Positions 34,395-43,579 of a stretch of DNA of 64,000 bases are shown here, one piece after another. Every line of letters begins with the position of its first letter. Position 1 is the stretch's first letter. The notes beneath the pieces were generated by a model, which was not told the origin of the DNA, did no database searches, and was given only the letters and a program-made list of their open reading frames with translations. The translations under genes and the position numbers were made by a program. This stretch comes from Gordonia sp. SID5947 (GTDB lineage: Bacteria; Actinomycetota; Actinomycetes; Mycobacteriales; Mycobacteriaceae): the NCBI RefSeq assembly GCF_009862785.1, contig NZ_WWHU01000001.1, positions 2,976,001 to 3,040,000 of the forward strand, in the 5' to 3' direction.

Positions 34395-35897
34395 TCAGGC
34401 CCGCCCGATGATGTCGGCGACGATCGCCGCCGACATCATGACCAACGGCAGGCCGCCACCGGGATGCGCCGATCCACCGACGAGGTACAGGCCGGGAACC
34501 GGAGATGCGTTGGCCGGGCGGAGAAAGGCCGAACGCGGTCCGTTGGACGACGAACCGTAGATGGAACCGCCCGGCGTCATCGTGCGACGTTCCAGATCGG
34601 CCGGGGTCAGGATCGAGCGATGCCGAATGCGGTCGCGGATGTCGAGTCCGCGGTCGGCCATCACCGAGAGCACTCGATCGGCATACGATGCGGCGAGTCC
34701 CGGGGCATCCCAGTCGACACCGTTGCGCGGGTCGTGTCGCGCAGCGTTGACGAGCACGAACCACGATGCCGTGCCCGGCTCCGGCACGATCTCGGGGTCG
34801 TCGGGCGCCGAGATGTAGACCGTCGGACGATCAACCGGTCGCGGGGCGCCATGCCTACCGAACGCTCGCCGTCCGAACACGCCGTCGAACTCGGCGTCGT
34901 AGTCCTCGGCGAACAGGATGTGATGATGCGCGTGATCGGGTGGCGGGTCGTCGAGTCCGAGAAGGATGACAAACCCGGACAGAGACGGCGTCGCTCGCCG
35001 GATACGTGCCGACACACGCCGTGCCGTCCGCGTTTTCAGCAGCCGTCCGTAGACCTCGGCCGCGTCGGCGTTGGCGACCACGAGGTCGGCCTTCCGCACG
35101 CCGCCGTCGGCCATCCGCACGCCGCCGATGTGACCGTCACGGTCCACGGTGAGCTCGGCGACCTCGGCGTCGAGATGAACCTCTCCACCCAAGTCCGTGA
35201 GACGATCACCGATTGCGCCGGCGATGCGACCGAGACCGCCCGGCACATACCAGGATCCCCACGCCTGCTCGGCCCAGGGCACCGAAGCCAGCGCAGCGGG
35301 AGCCCGCCGCGGATCCGATCCGGTGTATGTCGCATAGCGGTCCAACAGCATGCGCAGTCGAGGATCGCTCAGATACGTCCGACCCAGCCCCCGTAGGGAT
35401 CGCCACGGTGCGATGGTCGCGACATCGGCGGGCCGGGACCGTCTCAGCAGGGACCGCACGCCGAGCGGCGATTCGAGAAACGCCTCGTGGGTGAGGTCCC
35501 AGATCTGTTCTGCGCGACCGAGGAACGCCGCCCACTGCGCACCGGCGCCGACGCCGAGTGCGGCGTCGAGCGCACCCGGGATCGCGGTCAGCTCACCCGG
35601 GAGGTCGAGTCGGGTGCCATCGGGAAATCGGTACCGGGCGGCCACGTCGAGCCTCGTCAGCGGGAGCGCATCAGCGAGCGCGACCCCGGCGGAAGCGAAC
35701 AGGTCGGCGAGCACATGTGGCATGGTGACCAGGGACGGACCGGTATCGAACCGGAAGCCGTCGCCGTCGATCACCCCGAGCTTGCCGCCGATCTCGCCCG
35801 ATTGCTCCAGCACCGTCACGCGGTGTCCGTGGGCTTGCAGCCGCAGCGCGGCCGCCAGTCCTCCCACGCCCGCCCCGACCACGATGATGTCGCTCAT
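34395..35897 (-). CDS. CrtI-family carotenoid desaturase (CrtD-like candidate)
   Basis: The 500-aa protein starts IIVVGAGVGGLAAALRLQAH with GGKLGVIDGDGFRFDTGPSL and ends with YLVGGSAHPGGGLPLVMMSA, both CrtI-family signatures. A second CrtI paralogue beside a CruF gene is usually a 3,4-desaturase acting on 1-hydroxy carotenoids (CrtD) or an oxygenase-type relative (CrtO/CrtNb). Because CruF and a CrtA-like oxygenase are present and no cyclase is, I favour CrtD. ATGA overlap with the glycosyltransferase gene ties it to the minus-strand operon. Confidence 0.78.
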   Translation of the reverse strand: MSDIIVVGAGVGGLAAALRLQAHGHRVTVLEQSGEIGGKLGVIDGDGFRFDTGPSLVTMPHVLADLFASAGVALADALPLTRLDVAARYRFPDGTRLDLPGELTAIPGALDAALGVGAGAQWAAFLGRAEQIWDLTHEAFLESPLGVRSLLRRSRPADVATIAPWRSLRGLGRTYLSDPRLRMLLDRYATYTGSDPRRAPAALASVPWAEQAWGSWYVPGGLGRIAGAIGDRLTDLGGEVHLDAEVAELTVDRDGHIGGVRMADGGVRKADLVVANADAAEVYGRLLKTRTARRVSARIRRATPSLSGFVILLGLDDPPPDHAHHHILFAEDYDAEFDGVFGRRAFGRHGAPRPVDRPTVYISAPDDPEIVPEPGTASWFVLVNAARHDPRNGVDWDAPGLAASYADRVLSVMADRGLDIRDRIRHRSILTPADLERRTMTPGGSIYGSSSNGPRSAFLRPANASPVPGLYLVGGSAHPGGGLPLVMMSAAIVADIIGRA

Positions 35898-37027
35898 CGA
35901 CCCACCGCCACGCTGCGCCCTCGCCAGGTCAGCGATCCCCTACGCTGCGCCACAACGGAATCGGCGGTCAGCGCGGTAAAGGCCAGGATCGACCACGGGT
36001 GAGCGAGAACATCCGGCCAGATCCGGCCAGCGGTGGTACGCGCCACTGTCACGCGCGATGCCACCCCGGCCAGGTACCCGATGAACCCGACCCGTGACCC
36101 GCCGAGCATCGCGACGGCCGGCACGACGTAGGCGATATTCAGCAGGGCGACCACCGCGATCGTGCCCGGCAACGATCCGAAGGCCGACCACAGCGATTTG
36201 CGATAGCCCTCGCGCACCTGTCGCCATCCGTCGTACATCGTGCACGACGCCACCTCACTGCCCTCGACGACGACTCCTCTTCCGCCGGAACGCTTCACCT
36301 CACGGAGCAGCGCAATGTCCTCCAGGATCTCCGCGCGTACGGATGAATGGCCGCCTGCACGACGGTAAGCGGCGACGTCGGCCACCAGCAGTTGGCCGTT
36401 TGCCGCAGACAGTGACGGCCGCGCAGAGCGCTCCGCCAGACGGAGCGGCAAGGTGCTCATCCACGACCACTGGAGCAACGGTTGGACGAGGCGCTCGACG
36501 GGCCCGTGCGCTTCCTGCCGAGGGTACGGGCTGACGAGTTGGAGGCCCGTTTCCCGCAACAGTGCAACCGACGCGACGAACGCAACCGGTTCGACTCGCA
36601 CGTCGGCGTCGACGAAGACCATCACCCCTTCGTGGCCGACATGGCTCGACAACTGGTGACATGCCCACGGTTTGCCCAGCCATCCGGCGGGAACCGGTGC
36701 GCCGGTCACCACCCGCACCCGGTTGTCGCGAGTGGCGATGTCGGCCAGCGCTTCCGCGGTGCCGTCGGTCGAGTCGTCGTCGAGGACGACCACGCTCGCC
36801 GGACCTGGCCATTCGCCCAGCGCGCCGAGCACCGCGTCCATGCAGTCGGCCACGTTGACGACTTCGTCTCGCATCGGGATGAGCACTGTCAGCGCTTCCG
36901 TGTCGGGCAATGCACCCGCGGCCGGGCGCCGGATCACGCAAGCATTGTGCAGGGTCTGCATCAACGCCGAAACCGCGACAACGCTACCCACACGTACTGC
37001 CGTCTCCCAGATCTCACGACGTCGCAC
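35894..37027 (-). CDS. Family 2 glycosyltransferase (CruG-like candidate)
   Basis: The protein (377 aa from GTG 37025-37027, preceded by a G-rich run; GTG 37049-37051 would add 8 aa and more overlap) has an N-terminal membrane segment, a GT-A core with LTVLIPMRDEVVNVADCMDA, VVLDDDSTDGTAEAL and VFVDADVRVEP (DxD), then AEILEDIALLREVKRSGGRG, and two to three C-terminal membrane helices. It sits between CruF and CrtD-like genes, so carotenoid glycosylation, as by CruG, is the best inference. The start is the least certain point. Confidence 0.78.
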   Translation of the reverse strand: MRRREIWETAVRVGSVVAVSALMQTLHNACVIRRPAAGALPDTEALTVLIPMRDEVVNVADCMDAVLGALGEWPGPASVVVLDDDSTDGTAEALADIATRDNRVRVVTGAPVPAGWLGKPWACHQLSSHVGHEGVMVFVDADVRVEPVAFVASVALLRETGLQLVSPYPRQEAHGPVERLVQPLLQWSWMSTLPLRLAERSARPSLSAANGQLLVADVAAYRRAGGHSSVRAEILEDIALLREVKRSGGRGVVVEGSEVASCTMYDGWRQVREGYRKSLWSAFGSLPGTIAVVALLNIAYVVPAVAMLGGSRVGFIGYLAGVASRVTVARTTAGRIWPDVLAHPWSILAFTALTADSVVAQRRGSLTWRGRSVAVGR

Positions 37028-37865
37028 GACGACCCCCCACCGAACGTCCACGCAGCACCGACACGAGAAGCGGGATGGCGACCATCCCCATCAGCACACC
37101 GCCCACGAGCGCGACGGGTGGTCGACCGAAGAACACCGCGTGCGCGAGCATCGAAGAGAAATAGGTCCACAGATAGAGGGCCACGGGCAACGCGTCGTCG
37201 GGCGAGTGCAGGTCCGGAGTGGACCCGATGAGGCGATCGAGCGCGGCGATCAGGAGAAACGAGACGACGATCCAGCCGGCGAAGTTGGTCAGCGGAATGC
37301 CCTCCACCCCGGGCAGAGCGGGGCGCGGGTACTGCCATGTCCAGTACCCCTGATCGACCATCTGCGGATCGAGGAAGACGTCCCACGAGGTGAGCGCGCA
37401 GGCGCCGACGAACGCTGTGGCCCAGCGGTGGCCCGGTCCCACCAGGCGCCGGGCCACGGCGAGCGCGGGCCACGACATCATCACCCAGGCGAACGGGATC
37501 ACGATCGGGACGTCGAGGATCTCGACACCCAGCTCACCGGTGTAGGCATAACTGCCGAAGGGGAATCCGGTGTGGACTCCGACCGATTCGGCGAGCAGCC
37601 CACCTCCACCGGCGACGAACAGCACGCTCAGCGCGGCCTTCCATCCGTGGGTGGTCGCCGCGTCCGCCACCACCGCGGCAGCGAGACACCCCACGCTGAC
37701 CATCGTGAGGACGAGCGTGCCGCCGTCGGTGTACGGGAAGGCGATCTGCGCCGCCACGCCCGCCGCGAACAGGATCCACGCGACCGGCGACAACCGCCTC
37801 CTCGCGGAGATGGCACGGCCGGCCGTGGCAGACGGCAGTCGCCGACGAAAGGTCGTGGGGATCAT
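37014..37865 (-). CDS. cruF: Carotenoid 1',2'-hydratase (CruF / DUF422 family)
   Basis: The 283-aa integral membrane protein has about seven hydrophobic helices and the family block TGELGVEILDVPIVIPFAWVMM split over GVHTGFPFGSYAYTG (about 97-111) and DVPIVIPFAWVMMSWPALA (about 119-137). WDVFLDPQMVDQGYWTW (about 159-175) is characteristic too. CruF adds water across the terminal double bond of acyclic carotenoids. It overlaps the CrtA-like gene by 4 nt and the glycosyltransferase by 14 nt. Its presence without a cyclase indicates an acyclic end product. Confidence 0.83.
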   Translation of the reverse strand: MIPTTFRRRLPSATAGRAISARRRLSPVAWILFAAGVAAQIAFPYTDGGTLVLTMVSVGCLAAAVVADAATTHGWKAALSVLFVAGGGGLLAESVGVHTGFPFGSYAYTGELGVEILDVPIVIPFAWVMMSWPALAVARRLVGPGHRWATAFVGACALTSWDVFLDPQMVDQGYWTWQYPRPALPGVEGIPLTNFAGWIVVSFLLIAALDRLIGSTPDLHSPDDALPVALYLWTYFSSMLAHAVFFGRPPVALVGGVLMGMVAIPLLVSVLRGRSVGGRRATS

Positions 37866-38563
37866 GGTGTCTGACCTTGATAGGTTCCGCTGATGTCGGT
37901 CACCGCGAGTCGGGCGAACAGTTCCTCCGCATACCAGCGAGCGGGATCGGTGCGTCGCACGGCGGCCAGATGCCGGGGTGAGCGGTAGGCGAATCCCGTG
38001 AGGTCCTCACTCGATTCCCATACCGAGAATGTGCCCTGCAACCCGACCGGCGCCTCGCCGATCCCGAGCGCCATCCGGAGACCCGGCGAGTGATCGAGTT
38101 CCTCGACGACGGGCGGGACCGCTCGCCAGAACGACATCGCCCGCGTCGGCCGCAGGCGCGCCCTGGTGATGGCGGCCACCGGACCTGTCCAGTCTCGATC
38201 GTCGAACTCCGACGGCCTGCCGAATGGTTCACGGCGTGCCCATCGGCCACGGGAGGTGAGCGGGCGCATCGTCACGTGCAACCGTTCGGAACACGCCGAG
38301 TCCCATGCTCGGATCACCCCGTCCGACGCCGACCCTGCAGCGGATGGGTTGTGCCACACCGTCAACAACGCCCAGTGGTGCAGATCGGCGTCACGCGGAG
38401 TGAAGGTGCGTGCCGATCCCGTCCCCATGATCTTCCCGAACCCGAGCCCCGGCAGTTGTCGCAGCGCTGATCGGCTGCGCGCCACCCGAGGCAACGCGGA
38501 CAGCACGTGCTCCACACCCCAGATCCGCATCTCGACCACCGGCCGTTCGTCGCTGTCCGTCAC
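37862..38563 (-). CDS. CrtA-like (spheroidene monooxygenase family) protein
   Basis: The 233-aa protein matches the spheroidene monooxygenase-like family: LPGLGFGKIMGTGSARTFTP (about 38-57), DLHHWALLTVW (about 60) and GIGEAPVGLQGTFSVWES (about 165-182) with WYAEELFARLAV near the end. CrtA is a heme oxygenase that makes 2-keto carotenoids in purple bacteria. In this cluster it could oxidise the hydroxylated carotenoid made by CruF and the CrtD-like enzyme. It shares an ATGA overlap with cruF and follows crtE by 28 bp. Confidence 0.77.
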   Translation of the reverse strand: MTDSDERPVVEMRIWGVEHVLSALPRVARSRSALRQLPGLGFGKIMGTGSARTFTPRDADLHHWALLTVWHNPSAAGSASDGVIRAWDSACSERLHVTMRPLTSRGRWARREPFGRPSEFDDRDWTGPVAAITRARLRPTRAMSFWRAVPPVVEELDHSPGLRMALGIGEAPVGLQGTFSVWESSEDLTGFAYRSPRHLAAVRRTDPARWYAEELFARLAVTDISGTYQGQTP

Positions 38564-38591
38564 GTCACCCCTGTCCGTCCGGGCGCGACAC

Positions 38592-39701
38592 TCATGAGCG
38601 CCGCCACGCGCAGCGCTCGATGAGATCCCTGAGCGCGATGCGCGTCACCGCGTCCGAGGTCGATTCGTCCACGATGCGAAGGGATTCCAGCGTGAGCTGT
38701 TCGATCCGCTCTTCGACGAGGTCCACCGCTCCGGTGTCGACGAGGATCTCGCGCACCGTGGACAGGCCTTGCTCCGTCAGGTCCGGATCGCCGAGATGAC
38801 GGTCAAGATGCTGCCGCTGAACATGATTCGCGCGCTCTGCGGCGATCACGACGAGGAGTGTCCGCTTCCCCTCGCGGATGTCGTCGATGACGGGCTTACC
38901 GGTCAGCCCGGGATCGCCGAACACACCGAGCACGTCGTCGCGCAACTGGAACGCCTCGCCCGCGGTCAGCCCGATCCGCTCGTACGCGTCCATCAGTTCT
39001 TCACCCGCACCACCGAGGACGCCACCGAGCCGTAGTGGATGTCCCACGGTGTACCGCGCACTCTTGAAACGCAGGACGACGCGCGCCCGATGTGGTGAGG
39101 TGTTCAACTGCGCCTGTCCCAGGACGTCGAGGAACTGGCCGCCGATGGTCTCGTCCCGCATCTGCGACCACACCGCGCGTCCCGACATGCGCGTCCGCAG
39201 GTCGTGGCCGACGAAGCCATGATCGACGAGGTCGTCCGCCCAGGACAGACAGAAGTCGCCGACGAGGATCGCCGCGGCCTCCCCGTACGCATCGGCGTCA
39301 CCGGACAGCCCGGCGCGGCGGTGCTCGGCGGCACAGCGACGGTGGACGGTCGGCAGCCCGCGCCGCTGGTCGCTGTGATCCATCACGTCGTCATGCACCA
39401 ACGCGGCGAGGTGGAACAGTTCGAGCGCGGCGGCCACGTCGGCCGCACCTGCCGGCAGCGTTCCCCCTGCTGCTCCACGGGCGCCGGCCAGGCAGAATGC
39501 GGCGCGAAGTCGCTTGCCGCGCGAGGCCATGTCGGCCAGTAGCTCGGTCACCGGGACGAGATCGCGATCGATCTCCGCGAGTCGGTGAGCACGTTCGGCG
39601 ACGTGGGCGCGCACCACCGTCTCCACGCTCGTCAGATCATGACGCGTTCGCTCTCGCCCAGGGCAGACGGATGGCACGGTGGGTGCTTCGGAGGGTCGCA
39701 C
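38592..39701 (-). CDS. crtE: Polyprenyl diphosphate synthase (geranylgeranyl type, CrtE)
   Basis: The 369-aa trans-prenyltransferase has the first Asp-rich region at ALVHDDVMDHSDQRRGLPTV (about 100-119) and the second at QLRDDVLGVFGDPGLTGKPV (about 252-271). It builds geranylgeranyl diphosphate from isopentenyl units and supplies CrtB. It is the first gene of the minus-strand half of the carotenoid cluster. The start used is GTG; the first 25-30 residues are poorly conserved and an internal start is possible. Confidence 0.88.
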   Translation of the reverse strand: MRPSEAPTVPSVCPGRERTRHDLTSVETVVRAHVAERAHRLAEIDRDLVPVTELLADMASRGKRLRAAFCLAGARGAAGGTLPAGAADVAAALELFHLAALVHDDVMDHSDQRRGLPTVHRRCAAEHRRAGLSGDADAYGEAAAILVGDFCLSWADDLVDHGFVGHDLRTRMSGRAVWSQMRDETIGGQFLDVLGQAQLNTSPHRARVVLRFKSARYTVGHPLRLGGVLGGAGEELMDAYERIGLTAGEAFQLRDDVLGVFGDPGLTGKPVIDDIREGKRTLLVVIAAERANHVQRQHLDRHLGDPDLTEQGLSTVREILVDTGAVDLVEERIEQLTLESLRIVDESTSDAVTRIALRDLIERCAWRRS

Positions 39702-39782
39702 GCGAAGTGTTTCGGAGCCGTGCCCGAAGTGGATGGGTCAATCGTGTCGGGGCCGTGAACGGCAGCCGCCGAGCTGCCGAGG

Positions 39783-40970
39783 TCACTCAGGAAACGCGCG
39801 ACGTCCCATCACTGCGACCACCAACCCGGCGATGACGAACGCCGCGCCCACACACGCCAGATGGACCGTGGCCGAATCCGACCCCAGCAACGATCCGCCG
39901 ATCAACGCGCCCAGCGCGATGCCGATGTTGGACGTCGCGTTTATCCAGGCGCCGGCGACCTCGGGCGCATCCGTGAGCGCACGGACCGCGGCGGACTGGT
40001 ACATCGACGGCACTCCACCGAAGAGTCCGTTCCACAGGGCCACTGCGACCACCAGCACCATGAACCACCGGTGCGACAACCCCACTGCGAGGATGGTCGC
40101 CGCCAGCAGCACCAGCACGGTGAGCACCGTGGTCCGTGGGCGACGATCGATCGTGCGGCCCACGCCCGCGAGTCCGATCAGACCGCAGAGACCGCACAGC
40201 AGCAGGAGTGGTCCGATCCACGACTCCTGCGCACCGGCATCGAGCAGGACGACACTGATGTAGGTGTAGAGCGTGTACTGACCGATGAAGGTCAGCGTGT
40301 TCGACGTGACAACCACACCGAGGTCTGCCCGCGCGCCTGGCTTCTCGATCCTGCGGCCGGGCGCGGCGCCGTTCACGGCCGGAAGAAGACGCGTGATCAG
40401 GACCAATGCGACGAGCGCGACCACGGCGAGCGCGACGAATGCGTTGCGCCAGCCGATCACCGAGCCCAGGGCCGTCGACAGCGGCACACCCAGAACGAAG
40501 CCCGCCGTGGTTCCGCCGGCGACGACAGCGAGGCCCCGTCCGACCTGGCGCTTCTCGACGAGCCGCGGGACGTAGCCGATGCACACCGAGAAGAACAGGG
40601 CATGCGCCAGTCCGCCGACCACCCGTCCCGCGGCCACGACGGCGAAACTCGGCGCAGTCGCGATCAACAGGTTGCTGATCAGATACCCGACCACGGTCGC
40701 GATGATCAGCCGCTTGCGGTCGAATCGCCTGGTGGCGATGGTCAGCGGCACAGCGAAGACGGCGACCATCACCGCGAAGACGGTCACCAGCAGACCGGTG
40801 ACCGAATCGTCCACTCCGAATGCATCGCCGATCGCGGGAAGCAGACCGACCGGCAACATCTCCGTGGTGACCGCGAGGAATCCGGCAACCGCGAGGGATG
40901 CCAGGGCGGGCACGTTGTGCCGGACTCCCTGACGGGTGTCCGGCGCATCGGCGCTGGTCGTGAGCATCAT
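39783..40970 (-). CDS. Major facilitator superfamily transporter (DHA1-like)
   Basis: The 395-aa protein has 12 hydrophobic helices and MFS motifs: FAVPLTIATRRFDRKRLIIATV (loop 2-3, about 72-93) and GRVVGGLAHALFFSVCIGYV (about 113-132). Its shape recalls arabinose/drug efflux carriers of the AraJ/NepI type. ATG 40968-40970 was chosen, just inside the 48-bp divergent promoter shared with the ROK gene. The ROK protein may regulate it in response to a sugar-like ligand. Confidence 0.85.
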   Translation of the reverse strand: MMLTTSADAPDTRQGVRHNVPALASLAVAGFLAVTTEMLPVGLLPAIGDAFGVDDSVTGLLVTVFAVMVAVFAVPLTIATRRFDRKRLIIATVVGYLISNLLIATAPSFAVVAAGRVVGGLAHALFFSVCIGYVPRLVEKRQVGRGLAVVAGGTTAGFVLGVPLSTALGSVIGWRNAFVALAVVALVALVLITRLLPAVNGAAPGRRIEKPGARADLGVVVTSNTLTFIGQYTLYTYISVVLLDAGAQESWIGPLLLLCGLCGLIGLAGVGRTIDRRPRTTVLTVLVLLAATILAVGLSHRWFMVLVVAVALWNGLFGGVPSMYQSAAVRALTDAPEVAGAWINATSNIGIALGALIGGSLLGSDSATVHLACVGAAFVIAGLVVAVMGRRAFPE

Positions 40971-40978
40971 GCGAATAT

Positions 40979-40993
40979 ACTCGTCATACGAGT
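40979..40993. promoter_or_regulatory. Likely ROK operator
   Basis: An inverted repeat actcg-tcata-cgagt sits in the 48 bp between divergent MFS and ROK genes, overlapping AT-rich sequence (tatactcgtcatacgagttt) that could hold both -10 regions. Binding would repress both genes. Confidence 0.5.
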
Positions 40994-41018
40994 TTATTGA
41001 AAATGCGAGGATGACCCG

Positions 41019-42209
41019 ATGTCGACCCCGTCCGCCGGTCCGTCTGCCACCCGCTGGCTGACGGCAGCCCGTCTGATCGAGGTGGTGCGCACCCGGCCGG
41101 GTGTGACACGGGCGTCGGCCGCTCAGGAACTCGGTATCCGCAGCGGTGCGGCGACCGAATTGCTGGCCCGGCTGCGCCGTGCGGAGCTGCTCGACGAGAG
41201 CCCCGCCCCGGCCCATGGGCGAGGCCGGCCGACCACCGTTCTGCACACGCACCCAGCCGGCCCGCTCGTGATCGCGGTGGAACTCAGTCTCACCGGTTGG
41301 CGAGTGGCGATTGCAGAGATCGACGGTGTCCCACGGGTGCAGGCCCATGTCACTCGGATGGGACGGGATCCGTTGCCGGTGCTGGCCCATATCGCCGACG
41401 TCGTCGGCGATATCCACGCCCGACACGGCGAACGACTCCGCGCGGTCTCCGTGTCGGTGGCCGGCGCGGTCCGCGACGACCGTCTGGTGCAGTTCACCCC
41501 GCTCGACTGGTCGGACATCGACCTGTCGCGCGTCACCGCGGAACTGCCGGCCGACGTCGACCTCCCGGTCCTGGTCGGCAACGACGCGACCCTGGCCGGG
41601 CTGGCCGAGGCGCGTACCGGCTCTGCACGCGGCGTCGGTACCGCGCTGCACCTGATCGTCGCAGTCGGGCTCGGGGGCGCGCTGGTCGTCGACGGTGCGC
41701 CGATGATCGGCGCGCACGGCGGCGCGGGCGAGTACGGCCACGTCCCCTTCGGTGACCCCTCGGACCTGTGTCCGTGCGGCGCCCATGGATGCTGGGACCT
41801 CAGCGTCGACGGTCGCGCTCTCGCCCGGCACCTACGGGACCCGCCACCCGACAACCCGCTGCGCTACGCCTACGACCTCCTCGACGCGCGCCGCTCCACG
41901 ACCGGGCCCGGGATCCAGCGTGCGTTCGATCTGGTCGGTTCCTCCCTGGGTCGCGGGATCGCCGGTTTGGTCAACATCCACGATCCCGACGTCGTCACGC
42001 TCGGCGGTCTCGCCGCGCCGCTGCGCGCGGCGGCCCGCGAACGCTTCGAATCCGCATACCTCGGTGGCCTGATGTCGTTCCGCAAGCAGCAACCGCCCGA
42101 GGTGATCGACGGGATCCACGGCGACGACGGACCGTTACACGGTGCAGCGCTGCGCGGCATCGATCGCATCACCACCGTCGATGCGCTCGCCGAATGGGCA
42201 GACCGCTGA
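41019..42209 (+). CDS. ROK-family transcriptional regulator
   Basis: The 396-aa protein has an N-terminal winged helix-turn-helix (PGVTRASAAQELGIRSGAATEL, about 28-49) followed by a ROK sugar-kinase-like domain. The family zinc motif CPCGAHGCWD lies at about 249-258 and VGLGGALVVDGAPMIGAHGG at about 215-234. ROK repressors sense carbohydrates or phosphosugars. Divergent from an MFS carrier gene, which it probably controls. Its last part ends 107 bp before a flavin reductase gene. Confidence 0.88.
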   Translation: MSTPSAGPSATRWLTAARLIEVVRTRPGVTRASAAQELGIRSGAATELLARLRRAELLDESPAPAHGRGRPTTVLHTHPAGPLVIAVELSLTGWRVAIAEIDGVPRVQAHVTRMGRDPLPVLAHIADVVGDIHARHGERLRAVSVSVAGAVRDDRLVQFTPLDWSDIDLSRVTAELPADVDLPVLVGNDATLAGLAEARTGSARGVGTALHLIVAVGLGGALVVDGAPMIGAHGGAGEYGHVPFGDPSDLCPCGAHGCWDLSVDGRALARHLRDPPPDNPLRYAYDLLDARRSTTGPGIQRAFDLVGSSLGRGIAGLVNIHDPDVVTLGGLAAPLRAAARERFESAYLGGLMSFRKQQPPEVIDGIHGDDGPLHGAALRGIDRITTVDALAEWADR

Positions 42210-42316
42210 TCGCGCAACCCCTCTGAGGCCCGACGTCGCGAGTAGAGTCGGGCACAGACGCACGAACCCGAGAGCCGGTGCAGGTCATCGTCTGCATCGC
42301 ACGCAAGAGGGAGGCG

Positions 42317-43546
42317 ATGCTCGTGACCACGATCGTGATCGTCGGCGGCGGCCTGGCCGGTGCAAAAGCGGCCGAGGCGTTGCGCGCACAGGATTTCGAC
42401 GGAGACGTGATCCTGTTCGGCGCGGAAGAGCGTCTGCCCTACGAGCGACCGCCGCTGTCCAAGGAGTTCCTGGCAGGTCGGAAATTCTTGGACGACTTCA
42501 CCGTTCACGACGGAGATTGGTACCGCGACAACAGGATCGACTTCCGCCCAGGCACCGTCATCGAGAAGATCGACGTCGGGGACAAGATCGTGGGACTTCC
42601 CAACGGAAGCGGCATCGGTTACGACAAACTGTTGCTGGCCACCGGTTCTCGATCACGCCGCCTCGACCTCCCGGGTGCCGACGCGGACGGTGTCCACTAC
42701 CTGCGGACCATCGACGACGCCCAGCGTCTGAGCGATGCGATCACCGACACGACGCGGGTCGCGATCGTCGGGGGTGGTTGGATCGGCCTGGAGGTCGCGG
42801 CGAGCGCACGACAGCGCGGCGCGGAGGTGACCGTCGCCGAGTACGCGTCTCAACCATTGCTGACCATCCTGGGTTCGCGGGTCGCCGAGGTGTTCGCAGA
42901 TCTGCATCGCGAGCACGGGGTCGACCTCCGGACCGGCGTGGAGGTGGCGGAGGTCGTCACCGACGGCGGTGCCGCGCGGGGCCTCCGGCTTGCCGACGGC
43001 GACACCATCGACGCCGAGGTGGTGCTGATCGCGGCGGGCGCATCGCCGAACATCGAACTCGCCGAAGACGCCGGGCTCGCGACCGCGGGCGGCGGCGTGG
43101 TGGTCGACGCCGGTCTGCGGAGCAGTGATCCCGACGTCTTCGCGGTCGGCGACATCGCGAATGCCGAGCATCCGCTCCTGCACACCCGGGTCCGCACCGA
43201 GCACTGGGCCAACGCGCTCAACCAGCCGGCGGTGGCCGTCGCCAACATGCTCGGTGGCGACGAGAAGTACTCGAATCTCCCCTACTTCTTCACCGACCAG
43301 TTCGACCTCGGGATGGAGTACGCCGGACTGTCGACGGGCTACCAACAGGTGGTGTTCCGCGGCGACGTCCCGGCGCGGGCGTTCGTCGTGTTCTGGCTCG
43401 ACGGAGACGCGCGTGTCCTCGCGGGGATGCAGGTCAACATCTGGGATCAGCTCGAGGAGATCAAGAAGCTCATCACCGCCGGGACCGCGGTCGACACCGA
43501 CAGGCTCGCGAATCCGGAAGTGCCACTTGCCGAACTCGTCTCATGA
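42317..43546 (+). CDS. FAD-dependent NAD(P)H:ferredoxin reductase-like protein
   Basis: The 409-aa protein has two dinucleotide loops (IVIVGGGLAGAKAAEALRAQ about 5-24; VAIVGGGWIGLEVAASARQR about 147-166) and DVFAVGDIANAEHPLL (about 272-287), with the C-terminal reductase dimerisation domain ending in EIKKLITAG. It resembles the rubredoxin/putidaredoxin-type reductases of oxygenase systems. ATG 42317 has GAGGGAGG upstream. No ferredoxin or P450 gene is next to it, so its partner is elsewhere. Confidence 0.87.
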   Translation: MLVTTIVIVGGGLAGAKAAEALRAQDFDGDVILFGAEERLPYERPPLSKEFLAGRKFLDDFTVHDGDWYRDNRIDFRPGTVIEKIDVGDKIVGLPNGSGIGYDKLLLATGSRSRRLDLPGADADGVHYLRTIDDAQRLSDAITDTTRVAIVGGGWIGLEVAASARQRGAEVTVAEYASQPLLTILGSRVAEVFADLHREHGVDLRTGVEVAEVVTDGGAARGLRLADGDTIDAEVVLIAAGASPNIELAEDAGLATAGGGVVVDAGLRSSDPDVFAVGDIANAEHPLLHTRVRTEHWANALNQPAVAVANMLGGDEKYSNLPYFFTDQFDLGMEYAGLSTGYQQVVFRGDVPARAFVVFWLDGDARVLAGMQVNIWDQLEEIKKLITAGTAVDTDRLANPEVPLAELVS

Positions 43547-43579
43547 GCGGCCGGCGGTTCCGGTGAGATCCGCCGGTGC

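Noticed and set aside
33672..35396. A 574-aa plus-strand open frame across crtI and the CrtD-like gene
   Set aside because: It crosses two recognised genes and a repeat, and has no motif of its own.
32716..35897. Lycopene cyclase within the carotenoid cluster
   Set aside because: Both large proteins are CrtI-family flavoenzymes; no CrtY, CrtL or heterodimeric cyclase pattern was found in any nearby reading.
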